DNA from: Thalassospira profundimaris
GTDB lineage: Bacteria; Pseudomonadota; Alphaproteobacteria; Rhodospirillales; Thalassospiraceae
Assembly (NCBI RefSeq): GCF_003326675.1
Contig: NZ_JPWF01000018.1
Coordinates: 20,282-84,281, forward strand
Direction of reading: 5' to 3'
Length of the DNA: 64,000 bases
Shown: in pieces, positions 26,418 through 34,609 of the stretch
Layout: each line of letters starts with the position of its first letter
How positions within the stretch are numbered: position 1 is the first letter of the stretch
Position numbers and translations under genes: made by a program
Notes under the pieces: model-generated
What the model was told of the DNA's origin: nothing
The model's database searches: none
What the model saw: only the letters and a program-made list of their open reading frames with translations

Positions 26418-27176
26418 TTAGCCCCCTTTGCGATGAATTGCAAAAGGGGACCAGCTTTGGCTGACGGGCATGACTTCAAGCGAATTGACATTCATATGCG
26501 GCGGCAGGCTTGCCACCCAGAAAATGGTTTCGGCAATGTCTTCGGGCTGGATCGGGTCGGCCCCGCGATAGAGCTTGTCATAGGCTTCCTGATTGCCACC
26601 CGTGCGCACAAGGGTAAATTCACTTTCGCACAGCCCCGGCTCGATGGACGTTACGCGCACGCCGGTTCCGGCAAGATCACAGCGAATACCCAGCGAGAAT
26701 TGCTGCACAAAGGCCTTGGTCGCGCCATAGACATTGCCGCCCGGATAGGGCCAGTTCGCCGCAATTGACGCAAGGTTGACAATCGCGCCTTTGCGTTCGA
26801 TGAGTTTGTCGAGCACAACTCGCGTCATCGCCACCAATCCCTTGGTATTAGTGTCAATCATCGTCATCCAGTCACTAAGATTGCATTCCTGTGCCGGACT
26901 TGTTCCCAATGCCAGACCGGCATTATTCACCAGCAAATCAATCGCGGAAAATTCGGGCGGCAGACTGTCGATTGCCTTTGTGATTGCATCGGCATCCTGA
27001 ATATCAAAGCAAAGTGCATGGGCAACACCCGCCCCGCCCAGCTCGGAAACCAGTGCATCCAGACGTTCGACACGGCGCCCGGTCACGATAACTTTCCAAC
27101 CTTCGGCGACAAAACGGCGGGCTGTTGCCGCCCCGAAGCCGGCAGTTGCCCCTGTGATCAATGCTGTCTTTGTCAT
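26418..27176 (-). CDS. SDR oxidoreductase, YdfG-like 3-hydroxy acid dehydrogenase
   Basis: NADP-dependent short-chain dehydrogenase of 252 residues that likely oxidises or reduces small 3-hydroxy acids or malonic semialdehyde-type substrates. Coenzyme motif TGATAGFG at the N-terminus with RRVER after the second strand (NADP preference), NNAGLALG, catalytic Ser in LASIAA and YGATK. The segment NYPGG-like YPGGNVYGATKAFVQQFSL and the ending LPPHMNVNSLEVMPVSQSW closely follow E. coli YdfG. Neighbouring permease is on the same strand 57 bases upstream. Malonic semialdehyde is a product of beta-alanine transamination, so a link to the nearby transaminase is conceivable. Confidence 0.9.
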   Translation of the reverse strand: MTKTALITGATAGFGAATARRFVAEGWKVIVTGRRVERLDALVSELGGAGVAHALCFDIQDADAITKAIDSLPPEFSAIDLLVNNAGLALGTSPAQECNLSDWMTMIDTNTKGLVAMTRVVLDKLIERKGAIVNLASIAANWPYPGGNVYGATKAFVQQFSLGIRCDLAGTGVRVTSIEPGLCESEFTLVRTGGNQEAYDKLYRGADPIQPEDIAETIFWVASLPPHMNVNSLEVMPVSQSWSPFAIHRKGG

Positions 27177-27233
27177 GATTGTCTTCCTGTGGTCAAAGGT
27201 TGAAACCGGCGGCCGGACGACGGCCTGTGGAAA

Positions 27234-27977
27234 CTAAATGCTGATAAGAATGGTCTGGGTGATGCCGAAAAACGCGATCAACATCAAACTGATGGCACAA
27301 ACGCGACGCCACATGGTCGCTGTCATCTGTCGATAAATCTTCTCGCCCGGGAAATAGGACAACACGGCAATCCCCAAAAGCGGCAAAGCCATCATCAAGA
27401 AACCGTCGGGCAACATTCCCGCCCCGGCACGGGTTGCAAATCCAAGAATGTCCACCGCCCCGAAATAGACTGCAAGCGTATTGCGAATGCGGTTGTCCTG
27501 CGTTCCCCCGGCCAGCAACCAGGCGGCCGCCAACGGCCCGCCGACTGCAAATCCCGACATCAGGATACCGACAAAACATGCCAAAACCGCCCCGATGACA
27601 AAATGCCCCATCCAGCGCGGCGGGTGATGTAGCATGGCAACGATTGCGGCAATGGCAATTGCGCAGTTCGTGGCAATCCTTGCCGTCTGATCATCAAGCG
27701 ACACCGCGACATAAGGACCAATCACAGCCCCGATCAAGCCAAAGAACAGAAGGATTGAGCAGGCCCGCCAGTCAATTTTGGATCGGTCAAAATCACGCAA
27801 TATCAGAAATGTCAGGGTGATATCGATCAGAAGAATAATCGGTGTTGCCGTTTGCGGCGGCAAAATTGCCGATAGTCCCAGTGCTGCCAAAAGCGCAAAG
27901 CCAAATCCAGTCACCCCGCGAAACAATGCGGCAATCGCAACCACCAGACCGGGCAAAATCAATTCACTTATCGTCAC
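27234..27977 (-). CDS. TauE/SafE-family membrane permease
   Basis: A 247-residue hydrophobic protein with about eight membrane segments and the family opening LILPGLVVAIAALFRGVTGFGFALLAA, split as residues 5-15 and 18-30. This family exports or imports small organic or sulfur anions such as sulfite or sulfoacetate. The GTG at 27977 is chosen since the frame upstream of it has no membrane-protein character. It diverges from the transaminase gene across a 221-base region. Substrate is not predictable; taurine-type metabolism was considered but partner genes are absent. Confidence 0.85.
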   Translation of the reverse strand: MTISELILPGLVVAIAALFRGVTGFGFALLAALGLSAILPPQTATPIILLIDITLTFLILRDFDRSKIDWRACSILLFFGLIGAVIGPYVAVSLDDQTARIATNCAIAIAAIVAMLHHPPRWMGHFVIGAVLACFVGILMSGFAVGGPLAAAWLLAGGTQDNRIRNTLAVYFGAVDILGFATRAGAGMLPDGFLMMALPLLGIAVLSYFPGEKIYRQMTATMWRRVCAISLMLIAFFGITQTILISI

Positions 27978-28094
27978 GTCCGATCGTTCCCCAGCTCGTT
28001 CCCCGGCAAAATCATTCTTACCATTTCCTGTTAGGGCAAAGCGCCTAGCCGGGCTAGTACCACCAGAATGCTTTTGATGGATCCACAATCCCCA

Positions 28095-28129
28095 CTGGAC
28101 CCACCTATTGTTCCATTCTGGCACTATGG
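28095..28129. promoter_or_regulatory. Candidate MocR-family operator before the transaminase gene
   Basis: CTGGAC (28095-28100) and CTGGCACTATGG (28118-28129) are direct repeats 23 bases apart. The second matches CTGGCACCATAG near the regulator gene (31108-31119) at 10 of 12 bases. MocR regulators such as TauR bind CTGGAC-type direct repeats, so this is a plausible binding site for the regulator at 29549-31063. Confidence 0.5.
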
Positions 28130-28198
28130 CAGCAAAATCAAACCACGTTAGATAACGCAATCAAACTGCATCGCTGACACGCCAGACAGGAAGAAAGC

Positions 28199-29518
28199 AT
28201 GACTGTACTTGCCAAACCGAACATGACCAACCATTGGATGCCGTTCACCAATAACCGTATGTTCCGCGAAGAACCGCAAATGTTCGCCAAGGCCAAGGGT
28301 GTCACATACTGGACACCGGAAGGTCGTGAAATTCTTGATGGTGCGTCCGGTCTGTTTTGCTGTGCGGCCGGCCATGGTCGCCCGGAAATTGCCGACGCGG
28401 TTCACAAGCAACTTTCGACACTTGATTATTCCCCGCATTTTCAGCGTGCCGCACCGGTTTCCTTTGAATTTGCCGAAAAGCTTGCTGGCATTCTGCCCGA
28501 TGGCATTGATCGCGTGTTCTTTGCCGGTTCCGGTTCCGAGGCCGTCGATACCGCAATGAAGATGTGCCTTGCCTATCACCGGGCAACAGGCAATGCACAA
28601 CGCACGCGCTTTGTATCACGTGCCTGGGGATATCACGGGGTCAATCTTGGTGGCACATCATTGGCCGGAATGGTCAATAACCGGCGTGATTTTTCCGGTA
28701 TCACCTGTGACGTGGTCCATATGCGCCACACCTGGACCGAAGAACAGCGCTTTACCCGTGGTCAGCCGGAAACCGATGCCGATCTTGCCAATGATCTTGA
28801 AGAAATCTGCAAGACCTATGGCGGGGATACGATTGCTGCGGTCTTTGTCGAACCGATTGCCGGATCGATTGGTACCATCGTTCCGCCAAAAGGCTATCTC
28901 GAACGGCTTCGTGCCATTTGCGATAAATACGGCATTCTTCTTGTCTTTGACGAAGTGATTACCGGTTTTGGCCGTACAGGTTCTGCTTTTGCCTCCCAGG
29001 AATTCGCGGTAAAGCCGGATCTGATCACCATGGCCAAGGCCCTGACCAACGGCGCCATTCCAATGAGTGCGGTTGCCACCAGTGCCGAAATTCAGGCCGC
29101 CGTGTTCGAAGCAGCAGGCGATGCCGACCGCCCGGAATTCTTCCACGGATATACCTATTCCGCCCATCCGGTTGCCTGTGCCGCCGGGATTGCGGCGCTT
29201 GATATCTATGCCAGTGAAGGTCTGTTTGACCGTGCCAAATCCCTGTCGGCACATTTCCTTGATGGCGTGTTTGGCCTGCGCAACCTGCCCCATGTATCCG
29301 ACTTGCGCGGCTATGGCATGATGGCGGGTATTCAGCTGACACCGGGCAAGGCGCCGGGTGAAAAAGGAAGCTGGGTCCAGCGCGAATTGTTCAAGGAAGG
29401 CCTGCATGTCAAGGCAACCGGGGACGCCCTGATCTTTGCCCCGGCACTGGTCAGCACCGAAGAAAACATCAACGACATGATTGCCATCCTGCAAAAGGTT
29501 CTTGGCACCCAGATTTAA
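28199..29518 (+). CDS. Omega-amino acid:pyruvate aminotransferase
   Basis: Class III PLP-dependent transaminase of 439 residues, likely moving the terminal amino group of beta-alanine, GABA, putrescine or similar amines to pyruvate. It closely follows the Pseudomonas beta-alanine:pyruvate enzyme: NHWMPFTNNR, KQLSTLDYSP, FFAGSGSEAVDTAMKM, ARGYHG-like AWGYHGVNLGGTSL, VFDEVITGFGRTG, the PLP lysine in TMAKALTNGAIPM, and HGYTYSAHPVACAA. AGGAAGAAA precedes the ATG. It stands alone with its own terminator; the MocR regulator is convergent and a Pot-type importer lies beyond, pointing to polyamine or omega-amino acid use. Confidence 0.92.
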   Translation: MTVLAKPNMTNHWMPFTNNRMFREEPQMFAKAKGVTYWTPEGREILDGASGLFCCAAGHGRPEIADAVHKQLSTLDYSPHFQRAAPVSFEFAEKLAGILPDGIDRVFFAGSGSEAVDTAMKMCLAYHRATGNAQRTRFVSRAWGYHGVNLGGTSLAGMVNNRRDFSGITCDVVHMRHTWTEEQRFTRGQPETDADLANDLEEICKTYGGDTIAAVFVEPIAGSIGTIVPPKGYLERLRAICDKYGILLVFDEVITGFGRTGSAFASQEFAVKPDLITMAKALTNGAIPMSAVATSAEIQAAVFEAAGDADRPEFFHGYTYSAHPVACAAGIAALDIYASEGLFDRAKSLSAHFLDGVFGLRNLPHVSDLRGYGMMAGIQLTPGKAPGEKGSWVQRELFKEGLHVKATGDALIFAPALVSTEENINDMIAILQKVLGTQI

Positions 29519-29536
29519 TGGGCTGACTTTCGATCT

Positions 29537-29571
29537 AGGGATCGCGCCTTAACCGGTCGCGGTCCCTTTTT
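29537..29571 (+). terminator. Terminator after the transaminase gene
   Basis: AGGGATCGCG (29537-29546) pairs with CGCGGTCCCT (29558-29567) with one G-T wobble, followed by five T. The right arm lies inside the last codons of the convergent regulator gene. Confidence 0.82.
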
Positions 29572-31063
29572 GCATGTCAGTCGCCACCGCGTGGATCGCA
29601 TCGCGAAGCTGCCCAATCCCGGCGGCAATCAGGTCCTTGTCAATTGCGGCAAAGCCCAGCCGCAACCGGTTACGCGGTGCAGTGTCTTCGTTGGCATAAT
29701 GCACATCGCCCGGTTCAACCAGCACACCACGCTTGGCTGCTTCGCGGTGAACCGACCATGCATCCATCCCCTGTGGCAATATGACCCAGACGGCCGACCC
29801 GCCGGTGGTTGCGGTGACATGAATGTCGGGCAACTGTCTGGACAATTCCGATTGCATGATTTGCCATTTTTCAGACAGACGATCCCGTGTCCGGCGCAGA
29901 TGGGCATCAAGATGCCCTTCGCCGATAAACAGCGCCATGGCGCGCTGATCCTGTGCGGATGGGTGGCGATAGCTCAGCCGCCGCAAAGCCCGAAGCTCCT
30001 TGATCAGTTCGCTATCGGCCAGAATGTAGCCAATGCGCAATCCCGGGAACATCAGTTTGGTCAAGCTGCCGATATAGATGATGTGGCCCGAATTATCATA
30101 GCTTTTAAGCGCCGCACGTTGATGGCCAAGATAGTTCAGTTCGTGTTCGTAATCGTCTTCGACAATGATGAAGTCATCCTGGCGGGCCCGTTCGACAATT
30201 TGCAAACGACGATCAAGTGACATGGTGACACTGGTCGGGCATTGATGCGAAGGCGTGGTATAGACGACATCGCAATCGCGCAATTGCGCGGAACTTGCCA
30301 ACCCTTCGCTATCAATCGGCAATGGCACGATATCCGCACCCGTGGCCCCGAATATATTACGGGCATCAACATAGCCCGGATCTTCAACCCCGACCTTGCG
30401 CCCTGCCCCGGCCAATAATTGCCCGACCAGAAACAGCGCATTTTGCGCCCCGATGGTAATCAGCAACTGTTCAGGATGCGCACGCAAACCGCGATGGGGA
30501 AGAATGCGGGTGATGATTTGTTCGAGCAGTTTCGGGTCATCCATATCGACCTGATCACCGACCCAGCTTTGCGAATGGGCGAGACTTCCGGCCAGACGCA
30601 TGGAATCCCGCCAGCGCGATATGGTTGCCTTGTCCGGGGCCACCTGCCCGTAAATAAACGGATAGGGAAAATCACGCCAATTGGCGGGCTTTACGATGTT
30701 ACGTGCCTTTGACGGACGGAACTGCAAATGCCGGTTCCAAAGATCCGGATCACGTTGCGGGGAAAACAGCGATGCGGTTCTGGTGTCCACACTGAGGCGA
30801 AGCTGTTGACGAATATATTGTTCATTGACGAAATGCCCGCGCCGCCAAACTGCTGTCAAATAGCCGTCATCCAGCAATCGCTGATAAACCAGCACCACCG
30901 TATTGCGCGAGACCTTCAACGCCGAGGCCAGATCACGGGTCGATGGCAATGGTTCGTGCGATGGAAGTCGTCCTTCCAGAATCGCATCGACCAACCCCTG
31001 ATGGAGCTGCTGTTGCAGGGTTTGACCACTGATCGTCGGGTCTTCCAGACGGATATCTAGCAT
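29549..31063 (-). CDS. MocR/PdxR-family transcriptional regulator
   Basis: Fusion regulator of 504 residues: an N-terminal GntR winged helix (about 10-80, with LPSTRDLASALKVSRNTVVLVYQRL) and a C-terminal class I aminotransferase-like domain (about 150-480) that binds PLP or its amino adducts as effector. TTPSHQCPTSVTMSLDRR and the PLP-lysine segment GSLTKLMFPGLRIGY are clear. Its gene points away from the Pot-type importer and towards the transaminase gene, and similar CTGGCAC elements occur before all three, so it probably controls the whole module and itself. Confidence 0.93.
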   Translation of the reverse strand: MLDIRLEDPTISGQTLQQQLHQGLVDAILEGRLPSHEPLPSTRDLASALKVSRNTVVLVYQRLLDDGYLTAVWRRGHFVNEQYIRQQLRLSVDTRTASLFSPQRDPDLWNRHLQFRPSKARNIVKPANWRDFPYPFIYGQVAPDKATISRWRDSMRLAGSLAHSQSWVGDQVDMDDPKLLEQIITRILPHRGLRAHPEQLLITIGAQNALFLVGQLLAGAGRKVGVEDPGYVDARNIFGATGADIVPLPIDSEGLASSAQLRDCDVVYTTPSHQCPTSVTMSLDRRLQIVERARQDDFIIVEDDYEHELNYLGHQRAALKSYDNSGHIIYIGSLTKLMFPGLRIGYILADSELIKELRALRRLSYRHPSAQDQRAMALFIGEGHLDAHLRRTRDRLSEKWQIMQSELSRQLPDIHVTATTGGSAVWVILPQGMDAWSVHREAAKRGVLVEPGDVHYANEDTAPRNRLRLGFAAIDKDLIAAGIGQLRDAIHAVATDMQKGTATG

Positions 31064-31082
31064 CGGGTACTACCGGTTTCTT

Positions 31083-31119
31083 TTGGCACTGCAACAGACT
31101 AGCCGCACTGGCACCATAG
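31083..31119. promoter_or_regulatory. Candidate MocR-family operator in the divergent region
   Basis: TTGGCAC (31083-31089) and CTGGCACCATAG (31108-31119) are direct repeats 25 bases apart, between the regulator gene and the importer genes. They match the motif and spacing seen before the transaminase gene. Confidence 0.5.
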
Positions 31120-31296
31120 TTTTTGCCTTGTGGCTCTATTACTAGAGTAACCGGCAGTTATACCATTTTGTCAATGACCTAGAATGCGAACCAGAACCGT
31201 AAACCAATACGGTCGGTCCAGGGAGAGATGTCTGTCAGGGGGGCGCATAGTGCGCCGCACAAAAGGGAAAAATCCCGGCTATCAGGAGACATACGG

Positions 31297-32445
31297 ATGA
31301 CCAAGTTCAACTCCGGCCCAAAAATCAACCGGCGCACACTTCTTAAAGGTTCGTTGGCCGCCGGTTCTGCGCTGGCCATGCCAGCCATCATCAGCAGAAG
31401 TGCCCTTGCCTCTTCGGGCGAGATCAACATTCTGATGTGGTCGGACTATCTGCCCGAAACTTTCCTTAAATCATTCACCGATGCCACCGGTATCAAGGTC
31501 AATTACACCGGCATCGGTTCGAACGAAGAAATCATCAACAAGCTGAAAGCATCCAAAGGTCGCGGCTTTGATATCGTCTCGCCGACCAACAACCGTGCGC
31601 TTCAGTGGAAAGCACTTGAGCTGCTTCAGCCGTTTGACATGACCAAGATCGCCATTGATGCCGTCAACCCGGCCATGGGCAAGATCGGCAGCACCGACTG
31701 GGGCTTTGTTTCCGGTGAAACATTCTGGCTGCCACATATCTGGGGCACCGAAGGCATGGCATGGCGCACCGACCTATTCAAGCCGGACGGCATGTTCCCG
31801 TCTTATGGTGATGTCTGGTCCGAAGCCAATGCCGGCAAAACCATGGGCCGCGCGCATTCCATGATGCTGGGGGCCGGTCTTTACATGGAAACCATTGGCG
31901 AGCTTGAGCCGGGCGACATGTGGAAAGCCTACACCTCCGAAGATGCCATGCGTCCGATCTGGGACAAGGTTTCGGAATTCTGCATTGCGCGCAAAGGCAA
32001 TATCAAACTGCTTTGGAATGATGCCGACACGCAGAAAAACGGTCTTCTGAACGAAGGCGTGATTGTTGGTCAGACCTGGGATGGTCCGCCGCTTGCGCTT
32101 AAAACCGCGGGTGAGCCGGTCATGTATCGTGCCCCGAAAGAAGGTGCAATGGCATGGGTCGACGGCATGGCAATGCCAACCGGTGCGGCCAACACCGAAC
32201 AGGTTTACGAGTTCATCAAATATGCCTTCAAGCCGGAACTGGCAGGCGAGGCGATTGACCATCATGGTTACAACTCGCCGGTTCTCGGTGCTGACAAGTT
32301 CGCGGGCGAAGCCTATGCCAAGAACTTTGCCGATGCCTATCCGGGCGATGCACTTGCCAAGCTTAACCCCTGGCCGTCCGAACCGCAGTGGTATGCCGAT
32401 ATCCGTACGGAATATGCAAACCGCTTCGAAAGTGCTGGCGTCTAG
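31297..32445 (+). CDS. potD: Polyamine-type ABC transporter substrate-binding protein
   Basis: Periplasmic ligand-binding protein of 382 residues. The N-terminus is a twin-arginine signal (NRRTLLKGS, hydrophobic stretch, cleavage near ALA-SSG, residue 34). The mature part follows the PotD/PotF pattern: INILMWSDYLPETFLKSF, YTGIGSNEEIINKL, DIVSPTNN, then IWGTEGMAW and VDGMAMPTGAAN. ATG 31297 has AGGAGA upstream. It is followed by a terminator-like hairpin and then the ATPase and permease genes. The ligand could be putrescine, spermidine or another omega-amino compound; binding-site residues were not compared. Confidence 0.92.
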   Translation: MTKFNSGPKINRRTLLKGSLAAGSALAMPAIISRSALASSGEINILMWSDYLPETFLKSFTDATGIKVNYTGIGSNEEIINKLKASKGRGFDIVSPTNNRALQWKALELLQPFDMTKIAIDAVNPAMGKIGSTDWGFVSGETFWLPHIWGTEGMAWRTDLFKPDGMFPSYGDVWSEANAGKTMGRAHSMMLGAGLYMETIGELEPGDMWKAYTSEDAMRPIWDKVSEFCIARKGNIKLLWNDADTQKNGLLNEGVIVGQTWDGPPLALKTAGEPVMYRAPKEGAMAWVDGMAMPTGAANTEQVYEFIKYAFKPELAGEAIDHHGYNSPVLGADKFAGEAYAKNFADAYPGDALAKLNPWPSEPQWYADIRTEYANRFESAGV

Positions 32446-32459
32446 GACATTTCCGTATC

Positions 32460-32493
32460 AGGGCGGCACGGCACAACCGCGTGCCGCCCTTTT
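32460..32493 (+). terminator. Hairpin between binding-protein and ATPase genes
   Basis: AGGGCGGCACG (32460-32470) pairs perfectly with CGTGCCGCCCT (32480-32490), followed by TTTT. Partial termination here would yield more binding protein than membrane complex, a common arrangement in ABC operons. Confidence 0.87.
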
Positions 32494-32574
32494 CCGTTTC
32501 CAGTTTCAGAATACCGAACTGCTGCCGGTCTCCCGGCTGGCAGGGTTATGACATTTGCAGGGGTTGGCACCTTT

Positions 32575-33672
32575 ATGACCAAAGAGATTTCGCTTGAGCA
32601 TGTTTGGGTCGAATTCGGCGAATTTACTGCCGTCCAAAAAGCTAACCTTAACATTGCCGGGGGCGAGTTCTTTTCGTTCCTGGGGCCGTCGGGCTGTGGC
32701 AAGACAACCTTGCTGCGCTGTATTTCCGGTTTTCAGGAACCCACGCGCGGGCTTGTCAAAATTGGCGGCAAGGATATGAAGGGTGTCGGCCCGAACAAAC
32801 GCCCGACCGCCCTGATTTTCCAGAACCTTGCCCTGTTTCCATTGCGCTCGGTTGCCGACAATATTTCATTCCCGCTTGAAGTCCGCGGGGTCGACAAGAA
32901 AACCCGGCGCAAGCGTGCCGATGAATTGCTTGAACTGATTGCCCTTCCCGGTCAGGGCGACAAGAAAGTCAGCGAACTTTCGGGCGGCCAGAAGCAGCGC
33001 GTTGCCATTGCCCGCGCCCTTGCCGTCGAACCCGATATTCTTTTGCTGGATGAACCGCTATCCGCACTTGATCTGAAATTGCGCCAGCATATGCGCACCG
33101 AATTGCGCGCCATCCAGAAACAGGTTGGGCTGACCTTTATCTATATCACCCATGATCAGGGCGAAGCTTTGACCATGTCTGACCGTATTGCAGTCATGAA
33201 CAAGGGCAAGATCGAACAGATCGGTGATGGCAAGACCATCTATGACCATCCATCAACCAGCTTTGTCGCATCCTTTGTCGGCGAGAATAACGTTCTTGAA
33301 GGCACGGTTTTGACCAATGACGGCAAGATGATGCAAATCGATGCCGGCCTTGGCACGCTTTTCCATGTCGAAAGCCACCCGGCTGGTGGTCCGGCCCTTG
33401 CCCCCGGTGATGCCTGTCAGCTGTTTGTAAGGCCCGAGGCCCTTAAGATTGCCAAGAGTGACAACAGCCTCAATCAATTTGAAACCCGGTTCGTCACCGA
33501 AGAGTTTGAAGGCAATATGCGTCACATTGTCCTTGATGCCCAAGGCAAGAAGCTGAAGCTTTCACTGATCAATGACGGCACCCACAGCATCGGCGCCAGC
33601 GCACCGGTCAAACTTGATTTCGCACCGGCACTTGGCATCGCGCTGAAACCCGGCGAACTGGCCAGCGCGTAA
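32575..33672 (+). CDS. potA: Polyamine-type ABC transporter ATPase
   Basis: Energises the importer. ABC motifs in order: Walker A GPSGCGKTTLLR, Q-loop IFQNLALFP, signature LSGGQKQRVAIARAL, Walker B ILLLDEPLSALD and switch His in IYITHDQGEALT; a TOBE domain occupies about residues 275-360. With the ATG at 32575 it is 365 residues, normal for PotA. An upstream ATG at 32548 adds nine residues with no clear ribosome site. The permease genes follow by 16 bases. Confidence 0.95.
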   Translation: MTKEISLEHVWVEFGEFTAVQKANLNIAGGEFFSFLGPSGCGKTTLLRCISGFQEPTRGLVKIGGKDMKGVGPNKRPTALIFQNLALFPLRSVADNISFPLEVRGVDKKTRRKRADELLELIALPGQGDKKVSELSGGQKQRVAIARALAVEPDILLLDEPLSALDLKLRQHMRTELRAIQKQVGLTFIYITHDQGEALTMSDRIAVMNKGKIEQIGDGKTIYDHPSTSFVASFVGENNVLEGTVLTNDGKMMQIDAGLGTLFHVESHPAGGPALAPGDACQLFVRPEALKIAKSDNSLNQFETRFVTEEFEGNMRHIVLDAQGKKLKLSLINDGTHSIGASAPVKLDFAPALGIALKPGELASA

Positions 33673-33688
33673 CAAGGGGTGCTTATCA

Positions 33689-34609
33689 ATGCGTGATTTG
33701 TTTTATGACCTTGTGAAACGCAACGGGATGGCTGTTTCCATCTATCTGATGGTGGCGGTCAGTTTGTGGGTGTTTCTTCTGATTATTCTGCCCCAGTTAA
33801 CCATGCTGGATTATTCGTTCCGCTTTAATCTGCCGCCGGGCAAAATCGGCGGACCGGAAGACGTTTATACCCTTGATCAATATCGGTATTTCTTTCAGGG
33901 CAGCGGATCATCGGGCGGGTTGAATACCCTTGATATCGGCATCCTGTTCAAAACATTGATGTCGGCGGTATTTGTAACGGTCTTTGATCTTTTGATCTGT
34001 TATCCGGTGGCGTTTGTTCTGGCGAAATCATCGACCGGGGCGAAGGCACGGTTACTGGTTCTTGCCCTTATTGTTCCTTACTGGATCAACGAAATCCTGC
34101 GTGCCTTTGCCTTTCGCATCCTGTTTGGCAGCACGGGCGTGATCAATGAAGTCGGCATGGGACTTGGTCTGTTTGACAGTCCGGTTGATTTCATCCGCGA
34201 AGATGTCGCGCTTTATGCCGGGCTTGCATATGCCTACATCCTTTTGATGATCTTCCCGCTTTATAACGCGATTGAAAGCCTTGATCGCAACCAGATCGAA
34301 GCCGCACAGGATATGGGGGCGAACTGGTGGCAGGTCCATTCCAAGGTCGTCATCCCCTATGCCAAGCCGGGGATTGCATCCGGCATGACCATGGTCTTTA
34401 TGCTGACCGCCGGGGCGTTGGCTGCACCGCAAATTCTGGGTGGTCCTTCGAACCTTTGGTTCACGCAGCTTGTCTATCAATGGTTCAATTCCGGGGGTAA
34501 CTGGCCGCGTGGATCGGCCTATGCGATGATCCTGCTTGTGGTGTGTATTGCGCTTGTTCTTCTGACCATGCGGATCTTCAAGGTTTCCATCGGGGAGATC
34601 AAACGATGA
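33689..34609 (+). CDS. potB: Polyamine-type ABC transporter permease PotB
   Basis: Inner-membrane permease of 306 residues with six membrane helices and the ATPase-contact EAA loop seen as EAAQDMGANWWQVHSKVVIPYAKPG. The N-terminal helix and the long first periplasmic loop fit PotB/PotH. It overlaps the PotC-like gene by four bases (ATGA), so the pair is translationally coupled and forms the heterodimeric channel. Confidence 0.94.
   Translation: MRDLFYDLVKRNGMAVSIYLMVAVSLWVFLLIILPQLTMLDYSFRFNLPPGKIGGPEDVYTLDQYRYFFQGSGSSGGLNTLDIGILFKTLMSAVFVTVFDLLICYPVAFVLAKSSTGAKARLLVLALIVPYWINEILRAFAFRILFGSTGVINEVGMGLGLFDSPVDFIREDVALYAGLAYAYILLMIFPLYNAIESLDRNQIEAAQDMGANWWQVHSKVVIPYAKPGIASGMTMVFMLTAGALAAPQILGGPSNLWFTQLVYQWFNSGGNWPRGSAYAMILLVVCIALVLLTMRIFKVSIGEIKR

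Noticed and set aside
27234..31063. Taurine degradation module (Tpa, TauE-like, TauR)
   Set aside because: Transaminase, TauE/SafE permease and MocR are suggestive, but no sulfoacetaldehyde acetyltransferase, phosphotransacetylase or TauABC genes are present, and the transaminase resembles beta-alanine:pyruvate enzymes more.
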